Shown piece by piece: positions 35,539 through 47,780 of a stretch of DNA of 64,000 bases. The number at the start of each line of letters is the position of its first letter. Within the stretch, counting starts at the first letter, position 1. Under the pieces are notes generated by a model. The model did no database searches. It was not told where the DNA came from and saw only the letters and a list, made by a program, of their open reading frames with translations. A program made the translations under genes and the position numbers. Source of the stretch: Oxytricha trifallax (taxonomy: Eukaryota; Ciliophora; Spirotrichea; Sporadotrichida; Oxytrichidae); the NCBI GenBank assembly GCA_000711775.1, contig ARYC01000414.1, forward strand, positions 88,613 to 152,612, read 5' to 3'.

Positions 35539-35740
35539 ATCTCTTTTAATTTAAAATGGGGGAGATCACAGTTAACCCAATATAATAAAATAAAAGAAAT
35601 AAATTTTAGATATGAGTTATATAGATCGAATTAGAATTCATTTTTACTTTTCAAATTATATTATATTCAAATTTCTCCCGATCAACGTTTTAATTTTAAA
35701 TTCAAAATGAATTGAAATTTAATTGATTTTTTCTTAGAAA

Positions 35741-38706
35741 ATGGATCATAAAGCTAATCAAGTACCTTATTAGTTCTTCTAAAAAGATAATCAACAAAGA
35801 GTCCCATTAGCCAGTTAAGAGTAAAACAATCCTTTTAAATCAAAATAACCAGCTCAAAATTATTCCACTATCTAAACTTCCAACTCTCCAGGCCCTTTTC
35901 TCTCAAATAGCTCTTAATCAAATTCTTATGGAAATTAAACAAATCAAATTGGATCAGACCAGAGTCATCTAGAAGCCTCAAAGTTTATTACTTAATATTT
36001 ATTTTAACTTCAACCATACTGAACATGCCTTAGATTCTTTCCGAAGATTTGACACAGGCTAAACTCAGCAGACCTTAGGCAACTAAAGATCTCTGAATAC
36101 AAATATGAGTGGGAAGGTCATTGATCTATCTTAGATGTAGCCATTCAACAGCATTTAGAATTAGAGTAGCTTTAGAAACTTGAATGATTCTTAAAGCCAA
36201 TAATCTAATTTTTAAACCAACGAGATCATTCTTGATCAAACTTTAAACTTCTAGCCTAACTCATTTTCTCCAAATATGGGATAAAACTTTAGAGATGGTT
36301 TTAATGGAACATTTGAAGATCTTGAGGGCATTGGATAGGAACCATTTGAAGAAAATTAGTAAACATTATAAACGCAATATAATGAAACTGTTTAAAATCT
36401 AAGTCAAAATGACTCTCCAAATTAATAGCAAAATCAATACTAGTATCAAGATAATCCTGCATATGAAATTAACGAGTCTCAAATTCAAAATGATCTTCAA
36501 TATGAAAATTAAGAAGAGGAGGATAATCCTGGCTAGAACTTAGAGGATTGTGAATATCATCAGTAAATTATCCAGGAGTTAGTTTAAGACAATAACACTT
36601 TGAATTTAAGAATAAGATAAGTTTAAGGTAAGCTTTAGAAGACAGAAGCTTAGCTTGAGAAAGCCAAGAAATGGATTAGAGAATTAGACTCTATGAAAAA
36701 TGATATTACTCAACTTAGGAAATCAGCTGAAGGAACTTAAGTTTTGAGTTAAATAGATGATTCAGCCAACTTAAAACTTGAAAATGAACAACTTAAGTTA
36801 AGATTGTAAGAGCTCGACGTATAAAATTCGCAGATTCAAGAGATAGAAGATTAGAAAGTGCAATAAGAAAGGTTTAAGTATGAAAGAATTATCAATGAAC
36901 TAACAAAGGAAAATCAAGAAAATTAAGAAGAGCAGAGTATCATTTGCAATTAAGTGAAGCTATTAGAAAAATAGTTGGAGTAGTACAGAGTAGATATTGA
37001 ATAAAGAACCAATCATTTTTTATCTTTAGCCTTTTTATTAATCAGATTACTAACTATGAAGCACTTCTAGACAAATATCAAAAGTCTACTGTTTAAAATC
37101 ATCAAAGAGATAACTCAGAAGGTTTTATGAATTAAGATGCTTATTCCCAATTTCTAAACAATAAGAAGACAAATAAGGATAAATTGGCTTCAACTATCAT
37201 TAGCAATGATAATAGGATTTAAAATAGTGGAAGAACACATTCTTAATTAAATTCTCAAAATCCACCTGATTACATAGCCTTAAGAAATCGAAGTTTATCT
37301 GGAGATAAAGGAGCACATCATATTATCAGTTAACTCAATTAGGATAGAGATGAAGATGACTACTACTTAAACTAAAGATAATTTTCAAATTTAGAGGAGA
37401 TGGAATAATAACAGACTCAAGAGTAAAGGATTAATAATATATACTGTAAAATTCCTTTTTTATGTCAATATAGGATAAAGAAGCATTATAATGACGCTTA
37501 ATATCAGCTAGTAAAGGAAAACATAAACATCTCAAACATCACTATGGAATAAAATCTCCTGAATTTACTGTAACCTTAAAAACCGAAAGACCCTAATTAC
37601 ACTTAATTAGAAACAAGATGCGTTAAACTCGAAGAATATTGCAGAGAGTTAGTAAGAGTAAATAAAGTGCTTGATTGTGAGAACAGAATAGCAATAGCTT
37701 AACTCATAAATCTAACTGATCCTATTCAGTTAAATAATATAACTTCTGCGATTTAGTTTGTGGCTTTAGCTGGTAAAATTTATGATAACTAGACTCAAAC
37801 TTAGAAGAGTAACTCTCAAATAAGAAAGCCATTGAATTCAAAGGCAGGAAACTAGGCCATGGACAAATCTATCTTGAATGAGAGAGGGGTTTCTAATTCT
37901 AAGCCAACAAGGAACCAAAAGATTCTTCAATCTTTAAGAAAACCCTCAAGTACTTTGAACTAATCCAGGGTAAACTTTAACTCTTAACAGAATACTTCCA
38001 ACAAATTTGTTACAACCAACTTAAAATTATAGAAAGAATTAGTTCCAAAAGACTTGAATCTTTCTCAATATCAAAGCTAAGATAAGCTTACATCCTAAAA
38101 TCAATAATATGAAAGTTAAGATTAAAGCTATAGAAACACAAATGCAAATATTTAAACTTAAAATTCAGTTAGAAATAGCAAGTAGCAATTAAACTTGAAT
38201 CAATCTGTTACAATCCAACATAATTCAAGCAACTACTTCAATATTTTATTACTATGTTTTTTACAATATTCCATAGAAATCTAATGGGCAGAATTTGAAC
38301 GGAGCAATTAGACCTTATAGAAGGTAGGAATCTTAAAATACATAGCCTTCTCATCTTGAGCAGGATTCTAAACTTATGATGGCGTAATTTAATATTTTCA
38401 TTAATATGTTCACAATTTAGAATGGATGAATTGAATGATCAATTGAAGCACCAAGGTTATGATATCATAATTAAACATGTAAAAGGAGATATTTACCAAG
38501 TTAATAGTTCTAAACCACATCATTTCAAATTAGAGGAACCAAGTCATAATGTTATGAGTAAGTTTGATGCTTATTTTTTATGTAATAATTTTTTAGTTCA
38601 AATATAAGATGCAACCAATCTGTCTCATCATACAAATGCACAATTTTAAGATTTCATAATTTATCTTGGAGAAAAGGGATATTTGGACTAATGCAAGATA
38701 AATTGA
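35741..38706 (+). CDS. Coiled-coil, Q/N-rich protein, ~970 aa
   Basis: ATG 35741 (MDHKANQVPYQFFQK) to TGA 38704-38706. N-terminal ~270 residues are Gln/Asn/Ser-rich; residues ~270-430 form a heptad-rich coiled coil (LQKTEAQLEKAKKWIRELDS); the remainder is mixed with a second helical region (VKLEEYCRELVRVNKVLD). Introns: 56 nt ending AATCAG near 37040; 37 nt GTAATT..TTTAG ending just before the ATG-like 38422, joining LMMA to MDELNDQLKHQGYD; 39 nt GTAAGT..TTTTTAG near 38560. A 25-nt IES (pointer CAATATT) and a 4-nt ATTT duplication near 36000 break the frame. The segment from 38422 could be mistaken for a separate small gene. Structural or cytoskeletal role is a guess only. Confidence 0.65.
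38239..38270 (+). other. 25-nt IES, pointer CAATATT
   Basis: CAATATT at 38239-38245 and 38264-38270. Removing 25 nt restores the frame from SSNYFNI to PQKSNGQNLNGAIRP. It is too short for a standard intron, and the GT/AG option gives the wrong phase. Confidence 0.7.
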
Positions 38707-38806
38707 AATTACTGATTTAATTATCATTAACTAAACTAATACTTTTAATCAATCTCTTAAGTATTTAATTAATTAAATTTATAATAATTATTTACTAAAA
38801 CTAAAA

Positions 38807-39172
38807 ATGAGCATTAGAGACAAATAAGCTTACGATCATAAATAATTGAACTACTTGGACGAGAAACTCAGAGGTCTCGTGGATCAGCAATACGATTTCT
38901 GCCAATACAAATGTGTGGAAAGATCTCTAACCTAAGTTGCTGAGTGCAAAGCTCAATGCGTTAGAGATGTGATCGTGCCATTCAGATACTTGAATCATAT
39001 GGGCAGAGACCAAGAAGATAACATATACAGAAAGTGCCTTGCAGACAAATTCCCAAACATCAAACAAGAACATTACATCGAATGCACCAATCAAATTTAT
39101 AAGGATAGAATCAAGTCAATTGGAGCTCAATTCACTAACATTGCTGAAAATATCCTCAATGAATTGCATTGA
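38807..39172 (+). CDS. Small Tim-like twin-CX3C protein, ~121 aa
   Basis: Uninterrupted ORF, ATG 38807 to TGA 39170-39172. The signature is CQYKC, ten residues, then CKAQC, the twin CX3C arrangement of small Tim chaperones of the mitochondrial intermembrane space; spacing is at the short end of the family. A second pair of cysteines (KCLADKF..YIECTNQ) follows. There is no presequence, which suits MIA-type import. It could also be another twin-CX3C mitochondrial assembly protein. No IES or intron. Confidence 0.6.
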
Positions 39173-39742
39173 GTTAAATTCGCGTGATTAGTAAAATGTA
39201 TATGAAGAATAATTATGTTCAAGAAGTATCATTAATTAGCTGTACAGTCATCAATCATAAGATGTGATAGTACAGTTAAAAAGGATAAATTTAAGAACAT
39301 TACGTGAGTCTTTTTCATTTGCAATTATTATAGTAATACTGTGCTTTTTCTACATTGGCAAATATTATCAAAATAATTCGCATTTGTAAAAAGAGAGATT
39401 CACTTATTTAAACTCTAACAAATTTAATTTATATTCATTATTTTGTATTCGTATAAGCATCTACTTAAAAAAAAGACTCATATCAAGTAATTTTTTATTG
39501 ATTAACATTAAGTTTTATAAATTAGAAAATGAGTCTATAGAGTTCTTAGCTTAATCATATTGATTACTAAATCAATTTTGAGTTATTTTTATATATTGAT
39601 TTATATATTACTTGTTTAATTGGTTTCATATTGGGAAACTGGAATAATTGTTAAATTTCAGAGTTATCAGATTTTACTTGTCAACATTGAGATATGAGCT
39701 ACTTATTATTATTATAGCTTTATCTTGCATTAAAAGCTGGAG
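39173..39742. other. AT-rich spacer, nothing recognisable
   Basis: Between two convergent genes; no coding island, repeat pair or tRNA seen. Confidence 0.5.
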
Positions 39743-42699
39743 TCATCCTTTCTCTATCAATGTCTATAATAAAACTTATTTGATCCAAATATCCAAACTA
39801 TAAATTATGAAAATATTAAAATATTTAATCAGTTATAAGCGATCAGTGGATGATTTTTATTAATGAGCATAGTTTTCTTCGTTAAACATGTTCTTAGGGA
39901 ATTTTTATGATGTGCGTACAGGAGTACTAAAATCTATTTTACTTCTCTATATAGTTTAGTATTAAGGATTAGTAGAATGAGATGCTCCTTCATTGCTAAA
40001 ACTTAAGCGAGCATCGTTGGAAGAGCTTCTCTAATTAGAGGAGTTTTATTTCGTTATTAAGAAAGTATGGTCAAATTTATTCTAGCCTCCATCATTCACA
40101 ACAATTCTGTTAAACTTTAAGTTTTCTTGATTAATCTTATAGCAATCAACATAATAAGTTTAGAGGACAAGTTTGATTGCTTATCATTTTACCTCTATAT
40201 AATTTGAAGTTAATGCTTGCTCATTCTGAAGCATTTAGGCATTTGCTTTGATGCTACAGTTTTAATTGTATGATGAAACTGCTTTTAAAGACTAATAGAA
40301 GAAGTGTTTAAATGGGACTACTACTGATTTTAAGTCTGTTGGCTGAGTTCTTAATTTGAAGCTCCTGAATAAACAGATGATTATATTCTTGAGAAGGTAG
40401 AATTCTTATCACCTGAAAAATTAGGGTCTTCAAGATAAGGTGGAAAACTTGGAGCAGGTTATGTTTATTCAAGGAGGCTTATCTAGCCAGACTTCATTAA
40501 ATTTTGACCGTTTTCTTTGCTTGTTCGAACTATATCTTCAATTTAAATAAAATAATTGTGTTATATTAAGGGCTTTAAGGTTAAAATCTGTCATTATGAT
40601 CCTGTTTCTAAGAACCTTAAGAAATTGAATAATTTCGGTACTAGAATTAGTTTAGATGCTATAGCTTAGTATTAAAGTTTTGATAGTCTTCAGAGAGCTC
40701 AGATACATTAAGAATTCTTGTCTTAGACATTTTTCTATCTTCAGTTTGCTCAACTGTGTTTACATGAGGAGCTCTATGAGCAGTTGCTTACTGTATCCCT
40801 CTAATCGGCTTGTTTGATTCGAATTAAAAATGTAGGGGACTTCCTATGTTGTTCTAAGGAGACACTACTTCGCTGTGAGCTATACCTGTACTTCCGATTC
40901 TTCCAATACTTATCAGGCTAATATCTGGTTTCTGGGGAGTCTCAGAATTTAGCATTTTCTCTCTGTAGATTTTTCCTCGGATAACTTGCTCATTGAATTA
41001 CGTTTTGATTTCAGGGACAGGCTAGACTTTGCCAATACCATTTTTAAGGGAATAAAGTTCGGAAAAATCTTTAACATTGTTATTTTTTGGAGAAATATCG
41101 CTTAAAATATTTGTAGCAGTAAACTTAATAGAACAAAGTTATGGAAAGGAAAATTAAATCACAAGAGTTTATTATAGGAGTTTTTATTATTTTTTGGTTT
41201 TGCACTCTTTAATTGAGCATTTTTGTTATTATTGTGAGATGAGAAATCGTTTATTCCGTAAGAGACCTAAATTTATGGATTTTATCTTTCTTAAGAAATT
41301 GATCCTTTTTTCATAGTGGAGTTAAGACTCTCATTTATCCAAGAATTAGAAGCATTTTTATTTTGCATATCAGATTTTTCTTTGCTATCATTTAATAGCT
41401 TAATTCTTCAATAAATTAAGCTATATAATTTAATTTTAATGATTTCTGTTATAGGTGTTGAGCTCATTTGGATCTCTGTATTAAACCTAAGAATTAGAAT
41501 ATCTATGATTTAGATCTAATCTTGGCAAAAAACTAGACTTTTCTTCGTTATTGCTATTCAAGTGGTGAGTCAGATAACCATTTTAGCCTTCGTGACCTAC
41601 AAGGTTTGCTTCGTGTCTGGGATTTGCACCATTTATAAACTCAGCAATGCCCTGGTGATCGTCCAATGAATTATTTAATTTTAATAGTTAATCCTGTTAT
41701 TACTAAGTTTTAACTTTTTCTAAACTTTTACACTAGTTTTAACAAACATTTCTTTATAAGAGCATATAATATTACTTTCTATGCTTAGACTTATTTACAG
41801 AAACACCATTTTATTATTAAGTAGATTTTTAAATGTTCAATTTGTTACCAGATAGCCTAATTGGCATTTCTCGTCCTATCACAATCTAATTATTGTCAAA
41901 ATAATACTATAATTTATTTTATGCTTAATTTGAATTTGTTTATACTTTAATAATATTCATAATTATGGCTCTTGATGACTATTAATAGCTCATGCTATTA
42001 ATTATGTTTATTAACTAATTTCATTAATTTAAAATGCTATAAATAATTTAAGACTATTGGAAATGTCATGCGAGGATACGAAACCGACTGGAGAGTTGGG
42101 TTCAGTCTAATTTTTTCTCTTTTTGATTTTAACTTGTGATTGTAATAATTGCTAATGCTATATACTATTCTGATGATGGATTCTCTCCCCAATCATCTTA
42201 ATAGATCCATTTATAAGTAAAAATATTGAGTAAAATTTTTAATTTTTATAATTGTAGTTAATACTATGAACCATCTTTATTGAAAGATTGTCTTAAAATG
42301 ATATTTGCATTACTGGGACCATTATTTAACTAATTTTATTAATTCTAATAATGTGAAACTTGCTCCTGAACTCCTAATAATATACAAATATTAGAATAAA
42401 TTTGAATGTCCTGAGTAATTATGGGCATTGTTTAATATTCCTTATTTATTATATTTTTTATTTTTATCAGGAGATATCAATCATACTTTTATGAAAATTT
42501 AACTTGCATTAAATTTGCAACTCTATAATTTAAAATGTATTGTAAATGAAGCTATTGCAGAATTGTTGTCGCCTCGACTGCCAGTACTGGGTTGACCTGC
42601 ACCTTTGGTTCGTGGGTTATCAGAAAAGAAGAATTAACTGCTTTGCTGCTCAAATTATTATTAATCAGCTGCAGTTGGTGAGAACTCATCGTGAAACAT
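39743..42699 (-). CDS. Large Q/N/S-rich disordered protein gene with many introns/IESs
   Basis: ATG 42699 starts MFHDEFSPTAADQQQFEQ. Coding islands continue on the minus strand: around 41,700 (NNSLDDHQGIAEFING; HEANLVGHEGQNGYLT); 41,300 (NASNSWINESLNSTMKKG); 40,700-41,100 (VKDFSELYSLKNGIGKV; KMSKTRILNVSELSEDYQ); and 39,850-40,450 (PSFPPYLEDPNFSGDKN). Clear introns include a 62-nt GTGATT..TTTAAG near 41,100 and a 44-nt GTTGAT..TAACAG near 40,120. The last frame ends at TGA 39743-39745. Low-complexity Q/N/S content throughout and no domain recognised. Long plus-strand frames here arise because TGA is rare and are rejected. Exact borders are uncertain. Confidence 0.55.
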
Positions 42700-43020
42700 A
42701 GTCATGTTTATCAGTCTTAAATAAATACTATACTTCACTATAAAGATAAGTTTTTATCAATATATGACATAAAAAATTGCAAATCTTGATGAATTTTCTT
42801 AATTATCATTTTTGGTTTAGAAACTTTGATTTGCCATATTATTATTGTTGTTTATTTTGCTGAAATTATTCTTGCTTCTTACACTAAAGTCATTCAATTT
42901 ATAATATAAACTGCATTTTTATAATCTAAAATAGCACGCCTTTTAGATTGTTGTTTAACTTATTTAGATAGCTTTTCTAACTTATATCACTCTATAAACT
43001 CTAATAGTATGAATTTATAA
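42700..43020. other. AT-rich upstream spacer
   Basis: About 320 bp between the minus-strand gene start and the MITE; no feature seen. It probably includes the promoter of the disordered-protein gene. Confidence 0.4.
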
Positions 43021-43442
43021 TATTGTAGGAATACATTTGATTTGGGAAAATGAATTAAAATTAAATTAATTAAATATTAAAATCATGGCAGTTATAAAAT
43101 TCAAAAGTGACTCAAAATTCAAATTTGAGTCGATTCTACGGTAGATCCCGCAATTTTAGCTGGACTTTACGATTGCCAATATTCCTGAAATCATCCTAGG
43201 AAGCGAGATATTTTGATTTTGAGCTAACTCCCAAAAATAGTAAAAGGGGTTTTCCTCGTTTGGGAGAAGAGATAAAATCATTATGGCAATAACAACCACC
43301 GTCTTTATTTTAATACACTATCCAAAGAGTATAATATTGTTAAGGTTTGGAGACATTTTCCAGAAACATAACTGAAAGCAATTAATAATTAATTAATTTT
43401 AATTTTAATTCATTTTCCCAAATCGAATGTATTCCTACAATA
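43021..43442. mobile_element. MITE-like element, TATTGTAGG family, copy 3
   Basis: Ends TATTGTAGGAATACATTT and complement, TA target. Interior closely matches copy 1 (GATTCTACGGTAGATCCCGC, TTTAGCTGGACTTTACGATT). It lies in intergenic DNA, unlike copy 1. Confidence 0.88.
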
Positions 43443-43883
43443 ATATTTATTTTAATTTTAAAGTTTAAAAGTGATGATTCGAAGCCAGGTTAGAGCCCAG
43501 AATGTCGACCGTTGTGCAATTAGGAACTTGAAGCCTCATTGATAACCATTAGTTGCTGGTTCATATTAGACGTAGCCGCAGTAGAGGGCAAAGGCAATTA
43601 CTTAGTTGCACCTTTTAAATTGCGTTTTTACATATAAGGAAAAGGGCTGTTAGTGTTGGGACGTCCGTATCGCTAACGCCTCAAACTATCCAAGTTAGTT
43701 TGCAGGGGTTCCCCAAGGGATTAACGAGGTTAAGATTCTAAAACTCTTGGCCTAGATTCTTTTGTAGTATGCTGCTTCTAGGATATCGTAGACAAATTTA
43801 CTTTGTAAAAATACCGTCGGCCCGTATTAATACTATATAATGATTGATGTTAATTAAATAAGGCGAATATAAAACAGAGTCAT
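43443..43883. other. G+C-rich island, structured RNA or unrecognised coding segment
   Basis: About 400 bp clearly richer in G+C than its surroundings. On the plus strand one frame is open from about 43540 to 43918 when TAA/TAG are Gln (includes WDVRIANASNYPSQFAGVPQ), and a short frame MIRSQVRAQNVDRC precedes it. I could not match it to rRNA, SRP RNA, RNase P or snRNA by eye. No T-run terminator marks a 3' end. Identity is open. Confidence 0.35.
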
Positions 43884-46199
43884 TCAAATGAAATAGTCCT
43901 CTCTGTATGGCTTTAACTGATTTTTAACTTTCATATGCAAGTAGAACATCTTAAGAACTCTTTCAATTTCAGTCTCAATATTATTTATATCTGTGTGAGT
44001 GATCTTAGTATTTTTAAGTATGGACTTGAGTCTCTCTAAAATGCTTGGATCTTCCTCTTCGTCCTTGAATTCTGAGGCAAATTGTAGTAGATCTTTTATT
44101 AATTGAGTGCCGGTTGGTTTGTATTAAGAAATGTTCTCTTAATGTATCGAATTCAGTTAAAATGACTAAAAACTTGAATTTAAAATTGTAATATTTATAT
44201 AAGAATTAGGGTTAGAATTATTTAAATTGCAATTATCCAATCAAACATGTATATATATATATACATATATAATAAATTTCTAAAAGTAATCTGATTGAAG
44301 AAAAATTAATTATGTTCTTTATAATTTAAATAAATTATAGCTTTATTAAAATACTTAACAATTAAACTTAATAATCTAAAGGTGAATCTGAAATTAATTA
44401 AATAATATTTTTTTTTATAAAAAAATATCATCAATGAATTTTGATCTCATTTATTTTTTGTCTATTATTAATTTTTATATTTATAAATTTATTATTGATT
44501 GATATATTTTAATTAGGAGATAATTATAAAAATCATTTGATTTTAATTTAATTTTATTGAATATTGGATGAATTTAGCTACTATTATTTGCTGATCTATA
44601 CTCAAGTCCTGGCTGTGGCATAAAAGTGGCAAGAAGTAAATTTATAGTTATTAAAGTATAAATTTCTATAAATTTGATAATTTTACTTAGAATCATACAC
44701 CAAGTAATTATCCCATGGGTCCTCATCCATTTTAAGTTGTTTTCTTAAAGTGTGCTGATCTTAAGCTTTGTTCAGTTCAGAAAGCATTTCTTGAATTTCT
44801 AAGTTAACTGTCCTGAGATATGGTGATTACCAGTAGTTAATTAAAGATTTATTGGATTTTAAGTCAATTAATGGCATGTAAGCTCTAAGCATCTTATTCC
44901 CTTCGTTATTGAAGTGTAAAATCTAATCTGAGATAGAGTCGATGTGATTTATAAAAGTTTATTCGTCCTTCTAAAACATCATGGAAGACGAATCTGTATC
45001 AACAATCAGTATTGAAGTTACAGTTGTATTTTTGTTCTTGAATACTCCTGTATTTTCCATTATTTCATTAACGATGTTTATTGGAGAGAATGGTTAAGAG
45101 GCTAAATCGAAAATATGCTTTTCTTTGAAATGATGTTGAAGTACATCATCGAATACAAAGAGTAAGTTCTTTTGTTCATTACTTTTTGTTGATAAATACT
45201 CTTGCCCAAATTAAAGTGCCACTCTATAAATTAAATGAAAAAGAATGCTTTGATTACTTAGGAGCAAGCAAATATTCAGCGTTTGAAATTGCAGTTTCGT
45301 CCCCACCAACTGTGAAACATACAAATTAGGATTTTTAATTTTCACTTATTGATTCAAAGAGTCTCGATGATTAATTTTGGGACATTCCGACATAAATTGC
45401 TCTGTTATTTTTATCCTCCTTCAAAAATTGGTCAACAACACTAATTGCAGTTCTTGATTTGCCTATATAAACATTATCGATGAAAGATCTTACCTAAATT
45501 CCTTTCTCCTTTGAATACAATCACATTTCCTTAAGTTAAAGGATTAGCAATATCAATTCTCATATGTCCAGAGTAAAGCTATTTTTCAACAATATCTCTC
45601 GCGAATGTTGTCTGCTTTAATCCTTTGCTAATATCCACATTATATCTTACTTGATTAGAAGTATTAGCGCCCTAAATATGCTTTCCAAATATATTAGTAA
45701 CTTCCCCAAATTTGAACTCTTACTTCATCTCATTATTTTCATTTTAATTGTTAACAGCTTGCCCAAGTGCAGATTGCTTTCTGAGTAATAAAGCAATTGC
45801 TCTATCTTCATACATTGCTAAATTTATTGACATAATATTTTTTGAACCAATACTAATTGGAGATAGATATCTCCAAGCTGGATTAGCTCCTTAAATATAC
45901 ACAACATCATCTTTCTACTTCATTACGAAGGGCTGAACACTTTATTATTCATTTTGTGAATGTGTTAGTTTTTAATCTTGCTTTGAATTGTCATTTTAAT
46001 CTTTCTTTACAGATGTAATTTTCATTTTCATTAAAAGAGAGTCGAAGTCTTCAGAATTTTCACTTGCTTAAGTTGGAATTGTTTTAGTTTAGGTTTTTAA
46101 ACCAAATTATGACAACTAAATTAACTTCGAAAGAAAAGTTTAGCTAGAATTGGTTTATCTGAGCGCGTTTCTATTATGTAATAGGTGTTTTACTAACAT
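43884..46199 (-). CDS. Divergent mitochondrial F1-ATPase alpha-like protein
   Basis: ATG 46199 starts MLVKHLLHNRNALRQTN, a basic Ser/Thr-rich presequence. The product then follows the F1 alpha plan: IGSKNIMSINLAMYEDRAIA (beta-barrel edge), FGEVTNIFGKHIQGAN, HMRIDIANPLTQGNVIVF, Walker A GERNLGKSRTA, AIYVGMSQNQSSRLF, FGQEYL and LLFVFDDVL (Walker B region), ending in a helical C-terminus. A 31-nt intron GTAAGATC..TATAG splits the Walker A. A 7-nt unit between AAAAT repeats near 45330 appears to shift the frame. A clean exon at 43884-44165 ending in TGA is probably the C-terminus after a ~430-nt gap. Sequence is far from a housekeeping alpha subunit, so a paralog with a structural or regulatory role is likely. 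Confidence 0.6.
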
Positions 46200-46310
46200 T
46201 TTAATCTGTGATAGAGATTATATTATAATAATTTTTAGAGGGGAAAAATAGTAGAGAAACATAAAGTGCATTATATGATAACTAACTATCCTCAAATTTA
46301 TATAAAATTA

Positions 46311-47689
46311 ATGGACTTTTAATAATTGCAATTTGATCAAGTTTCGAGATTCAAGACTTTCACTTTCCTAACATGGTGTGGGCTTCCAAACTCAGTACTT
46401 TTATACTTTTTCATGACTTTATGTTTAGTTGAATCCTAGAAAACTTTCAAGACTAGGCTTTATAAACACAAATGACAACTAAATCAAATGTACTCATTGT
46501 GATATAGTAATTACTCTTAAGAGCCATCTTAACTTTTCAAATGATGAGGTTTAAGGGAGAAGAATGCTTATGAGAATCAAGTAATCTCATCTTCTAGATT
46601 GCATTTTCAAACAACAAGTTGAAGGACAAGCCCTAAAAAAGCTTCTAAATGTTCCTCTATTTAGCTATGGTTAGGTTGATACTTTAAACTCTAATAGATT
46701 TATAATCCTAGACAGGAAGGTAGTTTTGCTTAAATGGACAGAATTATTGAGTTCACTCTACTCAAGTTTCTAAGATTCACAATGCCTTCCTGATATTGAT
46801 ATGAGCTTTGTTAGATAACTGCAAGAATCTATGGGTGAAAAATAAGAAACTTTATTAGCATCATTGAAAGTTATTTCTTCATCAGACCAAGAAAACTAAG
46901 CTCCTAGTGACCTTATTTAAACAGCTTTGATTTTCAGCTTGTTTGGATGGAGACTTGTTCAAAACTCTGTAAATAATAATGACTTCCTTGAGTGCTGTTA
47001 CTGCTTTAAATTATATTTCATTTTTTATTAACTGCTTGAAGCAAGTAAATCTAAACATGGTTTAATGTACAGCTATAAAGACTGTATAAATAAAGCAAGA
47101 TTCTGCTGAGAATTTACACAAGAAGTTTAACCCATTAGATGCTCACTATAAATATTGTTTTTCAAATAAGAAATCTAAGACGAGCAAGATTGAGTCTTGG
47201 AAGATGGTTGCAGATTGCATTATAACGAAATATAAACTTGATAGCTCTTTACAAACATTCAAAGCTAAGCTTAACTCTAATGATCTATCTTAAGGATAGT
47301 AATTTGAGCTTCACTTAAAACAAAAAATTGGAGTCTCCAAAGTTTCTGAGATTATTCGCGATGACATTATCAGCAAGATTCAAGAGAGAAAAGACGTCCA
47401 ACAAATAGTTGATAAAAATTTGGAATAAGCGCTTGAGCTATTCTAAGATTAGAATAATGAAGAACCTGTTCAGAGAGAAATTAGTGCATTTGAGGACAAA
47501 GAGGACATAAAATCTTTCATTCAGCTTGGAAAAAGGACTAAGAGGTCGACAGAAGAACTATCAAATATCAGTGAATAAGAAGTCATCAGATAAGTGAACG
47601 ATTCTTTAGAGAGTAGCAGAAAGAGATTGAAAACTATTCATGAAAAGTCACAAAAAATCAAAGAAATGTTAGATAAGAACAAGTTATGA
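46311..47689 (+). CDS. ZC3HC1/NIPA-like C3HC zinc-finger protein
   Basis: Members (animal NIPA/ZC3HC1, yeast Pml39) act at the nuclear pore basket. The start ATG 46311 leads to RFKTFTFLTWCGLP, the family opening (RLxTFxxxxW). Then come IKCTHCDIVITL (zinc ligands), HLLDCIFKQ, a second-module LFGWRLVQNS..FLECCYCF, and FNPLDAHYKYC, the FxPxxxHxxxC signature. The C-terminus is Lys/Glu-rich coiled coil ending at TGA 47687-47689. Short duplications near 46475 (ACAA, 7 nt) and 47090 (ATAA, 4 nt) must be skipped to stay in frame. Family call is by motif order; function in this organism is inferred. Confidence 0.65.
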
Positions 47690-47780
47690 TTTTAATTAGA
47701 TAATTACTTAAAGCTACACACTTTTATTCTTGAGGGTATAATATGATTTTGAGGAATTTGAAAAATTAAAATACAAAATA

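Noticed and set aside
38422..38706. Separate small gene starting MDELNDQLKHQGYD
   Set aside because: A 37-nt GT..AG intron directly upstream joins it in frame to the coiled-coil gene, and the upstream frame would otherwise overlap it.
39743..42699. Reverse transcriptase or transposase on the plus strand
   Set aside because: Cys/Phe-rich plus frames lack the catalytic motifs and are antisense to a Q/N/S-rich gene.
43443..43883. rRNA, SRP RNA, 5S, U3 or mitochondrial rRNA fragment
   Set aside because: None of the conserved blocks of these RNAs could be found by eye; left as unexplained.
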